Shown: positions 6,822-14,006, counted from the stretch's first letter. The stretch: DNA of 14,006 nucleotides from Erythrobacter sp. (GCA_002695185.1 NZOF01000058.1:1-14006); one strand, 5' to 3'. Notes: generated by a model from the sequence alone, not told the origin. A program made the numbers and translations.

Positions 6822-8888
6822 ATGACTTCAGCCGCTCCTATCCCAGCCGTCTCGTTCAAGACCGCCCGCACCGGCGCATCCGCCAAGGCGAACGAGCTTG
6901 GCATGCGCCCCATGCAGGAGCGAGCCTATGACCGGCGCGGCGAGCAGTATCTGCTGATCAAGTCGCCCCCGGCCTCGGGCAAGTCACGAGCGCTGATGTT
7001 CATCGCGCTCGACAAGCTGCGCCATCAGGGCATTCGACAGGCGATCATCGTCGTGCCCGAGAAGTCCATCGGGGGCAGCTTCGCGGACGAGTCGCTGTCC
7101 AAGTTCGGCTTTTGGGCCGACTGGGTGGTGAAACCCCAGTGGAACCTGTGCAACACACCGGGGCCGGATGAGGAGCGGGTCGATCCGTCGAAAGTCCGTG
7201 CGGTCGGGCAGTTCCTTGCCAGCGACGACACCGTGCTGGTCTGCACCCATGCCACCTTCCGCTTTGCGGTCGAGCAGTTCGGGGTGGAGGCGTTCGACGG
7301 GCGGCTGATCGCCGTGGACGAGTTCCACCATGTCTCCGCCAGCCCGGACAACCGCCTCGGCAGCCAGCTTGGCGAGTTCATCAAGCGCGATCAGGTCCAC
7401 ATCGTCGCCATGACCGGAAGTTACTTCCGAGGCGACGCCGCGCCGGTTCTCATGCCCGAGGATGAGGCGAAGTTCGAGACGGTCACCTACACCTATTACG
7501 AGCAGTTGAACGGCTACGAGCACCTCAAGGCGCTCAATATCGGCTACTTCTTCTACACGGGCCGCTACCTCGAAGCGATCGAGGCGGTGCTCGATCCGGC
7601 CCGCAAGACCATCGTCCACATCCCCTCGGTCAACTCGCGCGAGAGCACGAAGGACAAGATCAAGGAGGTCGAGGAGATCATGGAGTATCTCGGGGAGTGG
7701 CTGGGTGCCGACCCCGACACCGGCTTCTACCGCGTGAAACTGCGCGACGGGCGGGTGATCAAGATCGCCGATCTGGTCGATGACTCCGACCATGCGAAGC
7801 GCGGCAAGGTGCTGGCGGCGCTCAAAGACCCGAAGCAGCGGGGCAACCGCGAGCATGTCGATATCATCATCGCGCTCGGTATGGCGAAGGAGGGATTCGA
7901 CTGGATTTGGTGCGAGCACGCGCTGACGGTCGGCTATCGTTCCAGCCTGACGGAGATCATCCAGATCATCGGGCGCGCAACGCGCGACGCGCCGGGGAAA
8001 GAAACCGCATCTTTCACCAACCTGATCGCCGAACCGGATGCGTCCGAAGCCGCTGTTGTCGATGCGATCAACGACACGCTGAAGGCGATCGCCGCCAGCC
8101 TTCTCATGGAGCAGGTGCTCGCCCCCCGGTTCAACTTCACGCCCAAGGACAACGGGAAGCTGGACGGCTTCGACTACGGCCCCGATGGCTACCAAGAAGG
8201 CAAGACCAATGTCGGCGTGAATGCGGAGCGCGGCCTCTACCACTTCGAGATCAACGGCCTCGTCGAGCCTAAAAGCGAGGAAGCGTCGCGCATCTGCCGG
8301 GAGGACTTGAACGAGGTCATCACTGCCTTCGTGCAGGACAAGACGGCGCTGGAGCGGGGTCTCTTCGACGAGGAGGTGGTGCCGCAGGAACTGACGCAGG
8401 TGCGCATGGGCAAGATCGTGCGCGACCGCTACCCGGACCTGAGCGACGAGGATCAGGAGGCCGTGCGCCAGCACGCCGTCGCCGCCCTGAACCTCACTCA
8501 GAAGGCCAAGCAGTTGGCTGGCGAGGGCGGCAGCGGCGGAGAGGACCGGACTAACACCGCGCTGATCGACGGCGTGCGCAAGATCGCGATGGACGTGCGC
8601 GACCTCGACATTGACCTGATCGACAGCATCAACCCGTTCGAAGCGGCCTATTCGGTGCTCGCCAAGGCGATGAACGAGGCCGTGCTGAAGCAGGTGCATG
8701 CTGTCATTTCAGCGCGGCGCACGGCGCTCACGCCGGAGGAAGCAAAGGACTTGGCCGGAGGCGCAGTGCGGTTCAAGCGGGAGCGGGGTCGCCTACCATC
8801 CATCGACTCCGCCGATGCGTGGGAAAAGCGCCTCGCCGAGGGCGCTGCTGCCTTCGTGCGGTTCAAGGACGAGGGACGATATGCCTGA
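6822..8888 (+). CDS. SF2 DEAD/DEAH-box-type helicase
   Basis: This 688-aa superfamily 2 helicase or translocase is probably a DNA-handling component of the cluster. Visible motifs are Walker A SPPASGKS (48-55), Walker B variant DEFH (166-169), motif III TGS (198-200), motif V-like ALGMAKEGFDW, and motif VI QIIGRATRD (381-389). The layout resembles type III restriction (Res-like) helicases. Residues after about 430 are unassigned. The tail (about 637-686) contains TPEEA, VRFKRERGRLP and AWEKRL, which resembles a stretch near the start of the GIY-YIG protein next door. ATG 6822 is the first start after the long spacer; a later ATG (6903) is possible. The stop overlaps the GIY-YIG start by 8 bp, so the two are surely co-translated. 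Confidence 0.9.
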   Translation: MTSAAPIPAVSFKTARTGASAKANELGMRPMQERAYDRRGEQYLLIKSPPASGKSRALMFIALDKLRHQGIRQAIIVVPEKSIGGSFADESLSKFGFWADWVVKPQWNLCNTPGPDEERVDPSKVRAVGQFLASDDTVLVCTHATFRFAVEQFGVEAFDGRLIAVDEFHHVSASPDNRLGSQLGEFIKRDQVHIVAMTGSYFRGDAAPVLMPEDEAKFETVTYTYYEQLNGYEHLKALNIGYFFYTGRYLEAIEAVLDPARKTIVHIPSVNSRESTKDKIKEVEEIMEYLGEWLGADPDTGFYRVKLRDGRVIKIADLVDDSDHAKRGKVLAALKDPKQRGNREHVDIIIALGMAKEGFDWIWCEHALTVGYRSSLTEIIQIIGRATRDAPGKETASFTNLIAEPDASEAAVVDAINDTLKAIAASLLMEQVLAPRFNFTPKDNGKLDGFDYGPDGYQEGKTNVGVNAERGLYHFEINGLVEPKSEEASRICREDLNEVITAFVQDKTALERGLFDEEVVPQELTQVRMGKIVRDRYPDLSDEDQEAVRQHAVAALNLTQKAKQLAGEGGSGGEDRTNTALIDGVRKIAMDVRDLDIDLIDSINPFEAAYSVLAKAMNEAVLKQVHAVISARRTALTPEEAKDLAGGAVRFKRERGRLPSIDSADAWEKRLAEGAAAFVRFKDEGRYA

Positions 8889-10077
8889 CCTCGACCTTGA
8901 CGAGCTTCGCGCCGAACTCGACGAGTTCGCGCAGCCACAGCCGAAGCGCTCAGCCTACACGCCACTGGAAGAACGGATCATCGCCGGGTTCGAAGACATC
9001 GTGCGCTTCCGTGAGGAGCACGGGCGAGCGCCCCAGCATGGTGAAGATCGCGACATCTTCGAGCGGCTCTACGCCGTCCGATTGGACCGGCTGCGGGCGC
9101 GGCTCGATAGTCATGCATTGCTGGCTGATCTCGACCGCTACGGGCTACTTGCTGTCCCTGACCAGCAGGCGCAACCCGAGCCGGAGGAACTCGATAGCGA
9201 CGCCCTGTTGGCTGAGCTTGAGGGTATCGAGGCGACGGGCGACATAACCAAGCTCCGCCACGTCCCTTCGCGCGAGGAGCGCCGTGCCGCTGAGGAGATC
9301 GCAAATCGCCAACGGTGTGCCGACTTCGACCAGTTCCGGTCGCTGTTCGAGCAGGTCGAGCGCGATCTGGAGACGGGCGTGCGCGAAACTCGCCCCTTCG
9401 TCAAAGACTCAGGCTTCCTAAAGGCCGATATCACTACCGGGCAGTTCTTCATCCTCGGTGGACAAATCGCTTATGTCGCCAAGGTGGGCGACCCGATTCG
9501 AGCGCCCAACGGTGAGGCCGATGCTCGCCTACGGGTGATCTACTCGAATGCGACCGAGAGCGACATGCTGCTGCGCTCGCTTCAGCGGGCGCTCTACAAG
9601 GACGAGGCTGGCAGGCGAATCACCGAGCCGTCAGCGGGACCGCTGTTCAAGAGTGAGGCTGACGACGACGATACTGAGAGCGGCACCATATACGTGCTTA
9701 GAAGCAACTCCACCCACCCGGTCGTGGCCGAACATCGCGAGGTGCTGCACAAGATCGGCGTGACGGGCGGCACCGTCGAGGCGCGGCTCGCAGGCGTAGA
9801 GAAGGATGCTACCTACCTGCTCGCTGGCGTAGAGGTTGTTTCTACCTACAAGCTATTCAACATCAATCGGCGAAGGCTCGAAGCGCTGATCCACAAGGTG
9901 TTCGCACCCGCGCAGATTGATCTTACGATCACGGATCGCTTCGGCAATCCCGTGAAGCCGCGCGAGTGGTTCCTCGTGCCCCTCGGCGTGATTGACGAGG
10001 CTGTGTCTCGCATTCGAGACGGGAGCATTACCGATTGCATTTATGATCCGACTCAGGGTCGACTAATCTCAGTATGA
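8881..10077 (+). CDS. GIY-YIG nuclease (T5orf172/MUG113-like)
   Basis: This 398-aa protein probably has endonuclease activity. The GIY-YIG domain lies at about 268-385: GTIYVLRS (268-275), KIGVT (291-295), conserved Arg near 302 in EARLAG, and catalytic-type Glu 334 in RRLEALIHKVF. It is followed by the PREWFLVPL block typical of T5orf172 domains. Residues 1-200 are mostly helical and charged. They include a TPLEERIIAGFEDIVRF..EHGRAP segment resembling the helicase tail, and three short repeats of an LDxDxLxAxL type (4-16, 75-86, 104-116). ATG 8881 was chosen because GAGGGA (8871-8876) sits 4 bases upstream, although the frame is open further back. It is the clearest intact nuclease in the cluster and hence the likely cutter. 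Confidence 0.88.
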   Translation: MPDLDLDELRAELDEFAQPQPKRSAYTPLEERIIAGFEDIVRFREEHGRAPQHGEDRDIFERLYAVRLDRLRARLDSHALLADLDRYGLLAVPDQQAQPEPEELDSDALLAELEGIEATGDITKLRHVPSREERRAAEEIANRQRCADFDQFRSLFEQVERDLETGVRETRPFVKDSGFLKADITTGQFFILGGQIAYVAKVGDPIRAPNGEADARLRVIYSNATESDMLLRSLQRALYKDEAGRRITEPSAGPLFKSEADDDDTESGTIYVLRSNSTHPVVAEHREVLHKIGVTGGTVEARLAGVEKDATYLLAGVEVVSTYKLFNINRRRLEALIHKVFAPAQIDLTITDRFGNPVKPREWFLVPLGVIDEAVSRIRDGSITDCIYDPTQGRLISV

Positions 10078-10188
10078 GTAGCCGGGGGGCTGCCCGGTCC
10101 CTAGCATTGATGCCTGCCGGATCGTGAAGGAAGCTCCATGCGGTCCGAACCGGCCGATCGATAATCAGCGTTGTGCGAAAGATTTTGA
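10078..10188. other. Spacer between the GIY-YIG and DUF262 genes
   Basis: This 111-base gap holds two small GC-rich inverted repeats: CCGGG/CCCGG (10082-10097) and CGGT/ACCG (10141-10152). Neither has a T-tract. A stop codon (TGA, 10186-10188) directly abuts the DUF262 ATG. The break in otherwise overlapping genes suggests that the DUF262 gene is a separate module. Confidence 0.35.
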
Positions 10189-12044
10189 ATGCAGCCCAGC
10201 TACATATCGGTGATGAACGTCTTCACCCAGCAGACGCGCTACACGGTGCCGCTGTTCCAGCGGCCCTATGTCTGGAAGAAGGAAGACCAGTGGCAACCGC
10301 TGTGGGACGACGTGCGGGAAGCTGCCGAGCGCGTGCTGAACGCACAGGGCAGGCCGGTCTCGTCTCACTTCCTTGGCACGGTAGTTCTCGACCAGACCCT
10401 CAACCCCACCTTCAGCCTGCCGCGCCGAGAGGTCATCGACGGGCAGCAGCGCCTCACAACGCTGCAACTGGTGCTGAAGGCAGCGGAGCATGCGCTCGAT
10501 GAACTGCGCTCCACCGTCGCAGGTGACGAGGAAGCGACCCGTGCGGTCGATATTGCCTCCCGCCAGATCGCGCCGTTGACGAGCAATCCCGCCTACGCTG
10601 ATGACGAGGAACGCTACAAGGTCTGGCCCACGAATGAGGACCGACCTGCATTCCGCGACGTGATGGACAGCACGGTCAGCGAAGCGCCGAAGCTGCCTGA
10701 CAGCCGCATGGCACAGGCGTATCGCTACTTTCGCGACGAGTTCCGGGGCTGGCTCATGGTCGAGCCGCACGGTGCTCGTGCCATGGCGCTCGCCAGCGCG
10801 CTCAAGGATCATCTGCGCCTTATCGTGCTCGACCTCGACACGACCGACGAGCCGCAGGCGATCTTCGAAACGCTGAACGCCCACGGCACCCCGCTGCTCC
10901 CCGCTGATCTGATCAAGAACTGGCTTCTGTGGGAGGGCACCCGCCAAGGGCTTCCAACCGACAAGCTCTACCTCGACTTCTGGCAACCGTTTGATCGCGA
11001 CATCGACCACTGGCGGGCTCTTACCGGGACCGGACACGCGGCGCGCGCGCGTGTCGATACCTTCCTTGGCAACTGGCTCACCCGCCACGTCCGCCAGCCA
11101 TTCCGGCGAAGCACCTCTATGATCGCTTTCTCTCATTCGTGCGCGAAGGCGGGCCACGCACCCCGGAAGGGAAGCTCGACGTTGCGGCGCTGATGGCGGA
11201 TATCGCGGAGGACGCGAAACGCTTTCGCCTGATCGAGAACCCGGTGGGCAAGAGCCGGTTCGACACCTTCCTTCGTCGCCTCGGCGTGATGGATATCGTG
11301 GTATTTCACCCGCTGCTGCTCGAACTCATGGGGCGTGCCGGATCGGACGCTGCCGACCGCAACGCTGCCGGTGTCGCGCTGGAAAGCTACCTCGTTCGCC
11401 GGGTGGTCTGTGGCTATCAGACGCGCGGCTACGGCACGCTCGCCATCACCTTGCTCGATCGGGTCGCCGCCGTTGCAGAAGGACAGCCCGCCGCCCCAGC
11501 CATTCTTCAAGCGCTTGGCGAGTCCACGGGCTCCGACCGCTGGCCCGATGATGCAGCCTTCCAAGCCGAGTGGTGCCGCAAGAAGTTCTACGGCAACCTT
11601 CGCCCCAACCGGGTGCTCATGATCTTGCGCGCGATCGAGGAGCACTATCAGCGGGAGGGCACCAAGTCTGAACCCGTGCTGTCATTCAACTTCGACGAGT
11701 TGGAGATCGAGCACATCCTGCCGCAGGCGTGGGAAGCGCATTGGCCTCTCGATGAGACCGTCACCACGCGCGAGGATCGAAACTGGTGGCTGCACGGGAT
11801 CGGCAACCTCACCCTCATCAGCGGTTCGCTGAACAAGGAGTTGAGCCACGGTCTATGGATCGCTGCCGATGACGCCCCTTCGAAGCGGAAGGGGCTGCAA
11901 CTCCACAGCAAACTCGAACTCAATGCTCGCCTGCTTCGCGATCATACTGCGGCATGGGACGAGGCCGGGATGCAGGCACGCGCAAACACGCTTTTCGCGA
12001 CGGCTCGGCAAATCTGGCCCGCCGTAGTGTCGGCAACCGCATAG
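10189..12044 (+). pseudogene. DUF262/DUF1524 (GmrSD-like) type IV restriction protein, frameshifted
   Basis: The first frame (10189-11193) carries the DUF262 N-domain, a ParB-like NTP-binding fold, with VPLFQRPYVW (20-29), HFLGTVVL, IDGQQRLTTL (83-92) and FETLNAHGTPLLPADLIKNW. After about residue 300 it turns into unlikely sequence and stops. A second frame, open through IPAKHLYDRFLSFVREGG and running to 12044, carries the DUF1524 HNH-type nuclease domain with IEHILPQ and GNLTLISGSLN. Joined near 11090-11101, the parts give one protein of about 618 aa, normal for a fused GmrSD. The join needs one missing base (or two extra). GmrSD enzymes cut DNA with modified cytosines; the role here is inferred. 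Either the gene is dead, the sequence has an error, or recoding occurs. The downstream gene starts 12 bases after the stop. Confidence 0.85.
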
Positions 12045-12056
12045 GGGGAAACGCTG

Positions 12057-12425
12057 GTGAAGGGAGAACTTCGACCGAACACGCAGGAGGATGTCGAGGA
12101 CGTGATCCTGACGATCCTTCACGGTCGCGGCACGCTTACCACAGCCGAGATCAATCACTCGGTGCGCCAGCGCATCCGGCTTGTCCCTGCCGATCTGGAA
12201 CGAGCCGCCAAGCGTCCCAACGAGACGAAGATCGATCAGATCATCTCAAACGCGCTTCAAGATCGGCGACGGCTCTGCCGCGACGGGCTGATCGAGCGCG
12301 TTGATCGCGGAGAGTTCCGCATCACTGATAAGGGTCGCACCTACGTTTCCGAGCAGGAAAGCATGTCGAAGGACGCCTCTGCGCTGCATGATGAACTATT
12401 CCCCAAAGAGAAAGGGGACGATTAG
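12057..12425 (+). CDS. Small winged-helix protein resembling the Mrr N-terminal domain
   Basis: This 122-aa protein matches the general pattern of the Mrr_N winged helix: a start helix with EDVILTIL, a helix with TAEINHSVRQRI, then QDRRRLCRDGLIERVDRGEFRITDKGRTYV, where the last part is the wing. No Mrr nuclease domain follows; the acidic tail ends EKGDD. Start GTG 12057 is preceded by GGGGGAA (12044-12050), a good ribosome binding site 12 bases after the DUF1524 stop, so it is co-transcribed with the GmrSD-like gene. It could be a DNA-binding partner, a regulator, or a cut-down restriction protein. Family assignment is by pattern only. Confidence 0.7.
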   Translation: MKGELRPNTQEDVEDVILTILHGRGTLTTAEINHSVRQRIRLVPADLERAAKRPNETKIDQIISNALQDRRRLCRDGLIERVDRGEFRITDKGRTYVSEQESMSKDASALHDELFPKEKGDD

Positions 12426-12880
12426 GCCGCTTTCTCGGTCAGACCGATTTTCATCCCTTCCACCGCTTCGCGGATCATTTCGTCGATTGTATCAGGACCG
12501 CCACCTTCCGGCGTAAGGTCCATCATGTGCATGGGCTGTTGATGGCGTCCGAAATATCCCCACCCCGTGTTCTGCGATAGACCACTCTCACGCCACTGAC
12601 CGCTCATACCGGCACACCGCAAGCGCAAACCACGCGCCGATACATTGCGGGCAAGCCGCCACAGCGCCGCGATAAGTGATCCCGAATCCTCGCCTGTGAT
12701 TTCCTCATCCTCACCCAAGGTGACGGTGATGAAATAGCCCGCAAAAACGCGGCTGTTGCCGGTCTCGACGATGCCAAGTTGATATCTGATGCGCTCCCGC
12801 TCCCCCTCGGGCCTCACCACGGTGCATTCACCCGTATCGCGCACCTCGTAGTGCCGCCAGTTCTTCACCTTCTTTTCCAT
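12422..12880 (-). CDS. Hypothetical protein (152 aa)
   Basis: No family was recognised. The 152-aa protein has alternating hydrophobic and charged residues early on (YQLGIVETGNSRVFAGYFITVTLGEDEE), suggesting beta strands. A helix follows (LIAALWRLARNVSARGLRL), then a Gly/Trp-rich stretch (WGYFGRHQQPMHMM) and a C-terminal helix. There are no signal peptide or membrane segments. The ATG at 12880 lies only 27 bases upstream of the stop of the recombinase-like gene, so the two may form one - strand unit. Its TAA overlaps the TAG of the convergent Mrr_N-like gene in the bases TTAG (12422-12425). Codon use looks like the rest of the window. Confidence 0.7.
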   Translation of the reverse strand: MEKKVKNWRHYEVRDTGECTVVRPEGERERIRYQLGIVETGNSRVFAGYFITVTLGEDEEITGEDSGSLIAALWRLARNVSARGLRLRCAGMSGQWRESGLSQNTGWGYFGRHQQPMHMMDLTPEGGGPDTIDEMIREAVEGMKIGLTEKAA

Positions 12881-12907
12881 GATGATATTTATCGCGCTTG
12901 CCGCGTA

Positions 12908-13468
12908 TCAAAGGAACGAAATCTGCTTTTTGGCGGTCTCGGCTTCAGCCGTTTGCCGTGGGGTTCGCCGGTGTGGACGGACCTTCCGGGGCGTTGGTCC
13001 GAAATCGAGGCGATCAGGGATCGGTTGATCATCGTAAGGATGCCCGCGCAGATCAGTGGATAGCCGACGCGCGTCGCGAATCGCGGATGCTCGCACTAGC
13101 TTCGCCTCTGCTTCCTCGGCGGCGAGTTCATCCGTCGCATGGGCATTGGCGTGACGCTGTTTGAACCTCACTATTCTCATGGCGATTTCGAACTCGCGCT
13201 CTGCCTCGTCGACAAGTCCGATATGAACATTGAACAGACGACGCACCGTTCCCGCGTGCCATCGCTCTTTCCCTTTGCGCGTGGGAATCATTCTGTCAGA
13301 CAACCAGCGGGCGTATGCCTCAAGCGATGGTTCACCAGTATCGGCGTGAGTTGGGAGTGCTCGTCGCGCCTCCGCCAGCAGCGGAATGAAGTCCGCTGCC
13401 CATTTGGCGGTAGCAAGCCGCCTTTGTCTCAATCCGATGATTCTACCGCGTTCGCGCTCTTCCTGCAT
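12908..13468 (-). CDS. Recombinase C-terminal-like protein, catalytic domain missing
   Basis: This 186-aa product contains ADFIPLLAEARRALP, then SLEAYARWLSDRMIPTRKG and RWHAGTVRRLFN. These resemble the DNA-binding part of serine recombinases or resolvases, where an 'LN.RGI.T.RG..W....V..+L' block follows the catalytic domain. No resolvase N-terminal domain with its catalytic Ser is present. The frame runs upstream only to a stop at 13523-13525. The start used (ATG 13468) has no clear ribosome binding site. The C-terminus is Glu/Ala-rich, then basic (TPRKVRPHRRTPRQ). The most likely reading is a remnant of a mobile-element recombinase; a stand-alone DNA-binding protein is the alternative. Confidence 0.6.
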   Translation of the reverse strand: MQEERERGRIIGLRQRRLATAKWAADFIPLLAEARRALPTHADTGEPSLEAYARWLSDRMIPTRKGKERWHAGTVRRLFNVHIGLVDEAEREFEIAMRIVRFKQRHANAHATDELAAEEAEAKLVRASAIRDARRLSTDLRGHPYDDQPIPDRLDFGPTPRKVRPHRRTPRQTAEAETAKKQISFL

Positions 13469-13589
13469 CGGAAGGGTTTGAACTCGCCCACTAAACGTAA
13501 AGTTAACAGCGACATCTAAACGTCAGGGCTGGAGACGAATCACCCCGAGGAGCGATATCTGGTCGGTCGCCCCAGCAACGAGGTGACGC
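13469..13589. promoter_or_regulatory. Divergent spacer with repeated CTAAACGT
   Basis: This is the gap between the recombinase-like gene (leftward) and the truncated gene at 13590 (rightward). CTAAACGT occurs at 13491-13498 and 13516-13523, 25 bases apart, a possible operator pair. GAGGTGA just before ATG 13590 is a good ribosome binding site. No clear -35/-10 pair was seen. Confidence 0.3.
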
Positions 13590-13913
13590 ATGACTCAACC
13601 GATCCACGATATCCTCACCCAACTTGGCGCGGCCATCACCGCGCAGCTTGATGCCGCCAATGACCGCGCCTCTTCGGCTGAAAGCCAGTATCAGCGCCTT
13701 TTCGACGGGCTGCGGGCGCTGGTCAACCAACCCGCCGCGAACCTTCCCGAGGCCGCCAACGACGTGGACGCGATCGGCATCGAGGCTTTGGCGCAGCCGA
13801 TCGCGCCGTCTCATGCCAGCGGCACGATCACTCGCACTGCTATCCGTGATGATCTGTTCCTCGACGCCCTCTGCACCGAATGGCGGAGCGCGCATGCCAT
13901 CCGCGCCGAGATG
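13590..13913 (+). CDS. Hypothetical protein, cut at the IS junction (N-terminal 108 residues)
   Basis: The start ATG 13590 has a strong ribosome binding site (GAGGTGA). The native part is 108 codons, ending at ATG 13911-13913 where the IS tip TGTGAATCGG begins. The frame runs on into the IS for 16 codons to a stop at 13962-13964. The product is Ala-rich and predicted helical (LTQLGAAITAQLDAANDRAS), possibly a short coiled coil, with no known domain or membrane segment. No family was recognised. If the two IS junctions once adjoined, the next codon would be TAG, so little or nothing may be lost. Confidence 0.6.
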
Positions 13914-14006
13914 TGTGAATCGGCGTGCAAAAAGGACCCCGTTAGCGGGGTGATCGGCGTCTAAAAGGGACCCCTCATTTCGATAGCTTACACAGTCGCC
14001 TGGAAG
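13914..14006 (-). mobile_element. IS21-like insertion sequence, 3' end (partial, inverted copy)
   Basis: This is a perfect reverse complement of 6-98 over 93 bp. The tip is at 13914, and on the - strand the coding tail stops at TTA 13988-13990 and continues off the window edge. It faces the left copy, so the cargo lies between two inverted copies that present the same end. Family assignment has the same limits as for the left copy. Confidence 0.7.
13929..13951 (-). terminator. Intrinsic terminator-like hairpin of the right IS copy
   Basis: This mirrors the left hairpin: a 6-bp GC-rich stem with a four-base loop, followed on the - strand by a five-T run. It would stop transcription leaving the right IS copy toward the cargo. 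Confidence 0.5.

Noticed and set aside
6984..8699. 571-aa frame on the - strand
   Set aside because: It is antisense to the SF2 helicase, whose motifs are complete. Its composition (many His, Leu, Val and Arg, no motif) is typical of a shadow frame.
10165..11157. 330-aa frame on the - strand
   Set aside because: It is antisense to the DUF262 part, which has the IDGQQRLTTL motif. No domain is visible in it.
481..12425. Classical DISARM or BREX
   Set aside because: No DUF1998 (DrmB), PLD nuclease (DrmC), BrxC/PglY ATPase or PglZ phosphatase is present.
13469..13500. T-loop-like GAGTTCAAACCC on the - strand, suggesting a tRNA 3' end or attachment site
   Set aside because: The flanking bases do not form a T-stem, and no acceptor or anticodon arms could be found.
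1..14006. CRISPR array
   Set aside because: No regularly spaced short repeats were seen. The repeats found are IS ends and isolated pairs.

Overview
This is a GC-rich (about 60-65% by hand counts), gene-dense stretch of bacterial accessory DNA. GC content, GTG/TTG starts and the style of the recombinase fragment suggest an alphaproteobacterium, perhaps a sphingomonad or rhizobial relative. That placement is only a guess.

The window is bracketed by the same insertion-sequence end. Bases 6-98 and 13914-14006 form a perfect 93-bp inverted repeat. It has TGT...ACA-type tips, two tandem copies of a GGGGTCC-type motif and a terminator-like hairpin, and it looks like the 3' end of an IS21-like element. 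Just inside each IS end lies a short gene piece (about 99-334 and 13590-13913). The block is therefore either cargo between two inverted IS copies or a contig that stops at the IS.

The core (2369-12425, + strand) is a candidate DNA modification and restriction (phage-defence) cluster. In order it holds: (1) a 914-aa MmeI-family adenine-N6 methyltransferase whose N-terminal nuclease motif appears lost; (2) an AlbA_2/Schlafen-type protein with a GHKL-like ATPase domain, overlapping gene 1 by 4 bp; (3) an SF2 DEAD/DEAH-type helicase with its own upstream region (hairpin and TTGACA box); (4) a GIY-YIG nuclease of T5orf172 type, overlapping gene 3 by 8 bp; (5) a DUF262/DUF1524 (GmrSD-like) type IV restriction gene broken by a frameshift; (6) a small winged-helix protein resembling the Mrr N-terminal domain. 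A UPF1/DNA2-like SF1 helicase (481-2307, - strand) diverges from the methyltransferase and probably belongs to the same cluster.

Downstream on the - strand are an unknown 152-aa protein whose stop codon overlaps that of the Mrr_N-like gene, and an orphan recombinase C-terminal-like protein with no catalytic domain. The inferred logic is that the MmeI-like protein marks self DNA, the helicases and the GHKL/AlbA protein sense or process unmarked DNA, and the GIY-YIG protein cuts. The GmrSD-like gene would be a separate module against modified phage DNA, now broken or misread. I cannot match this gene set securely to a named defence system. No tRNA, rRNA or CRISPR array was seen.
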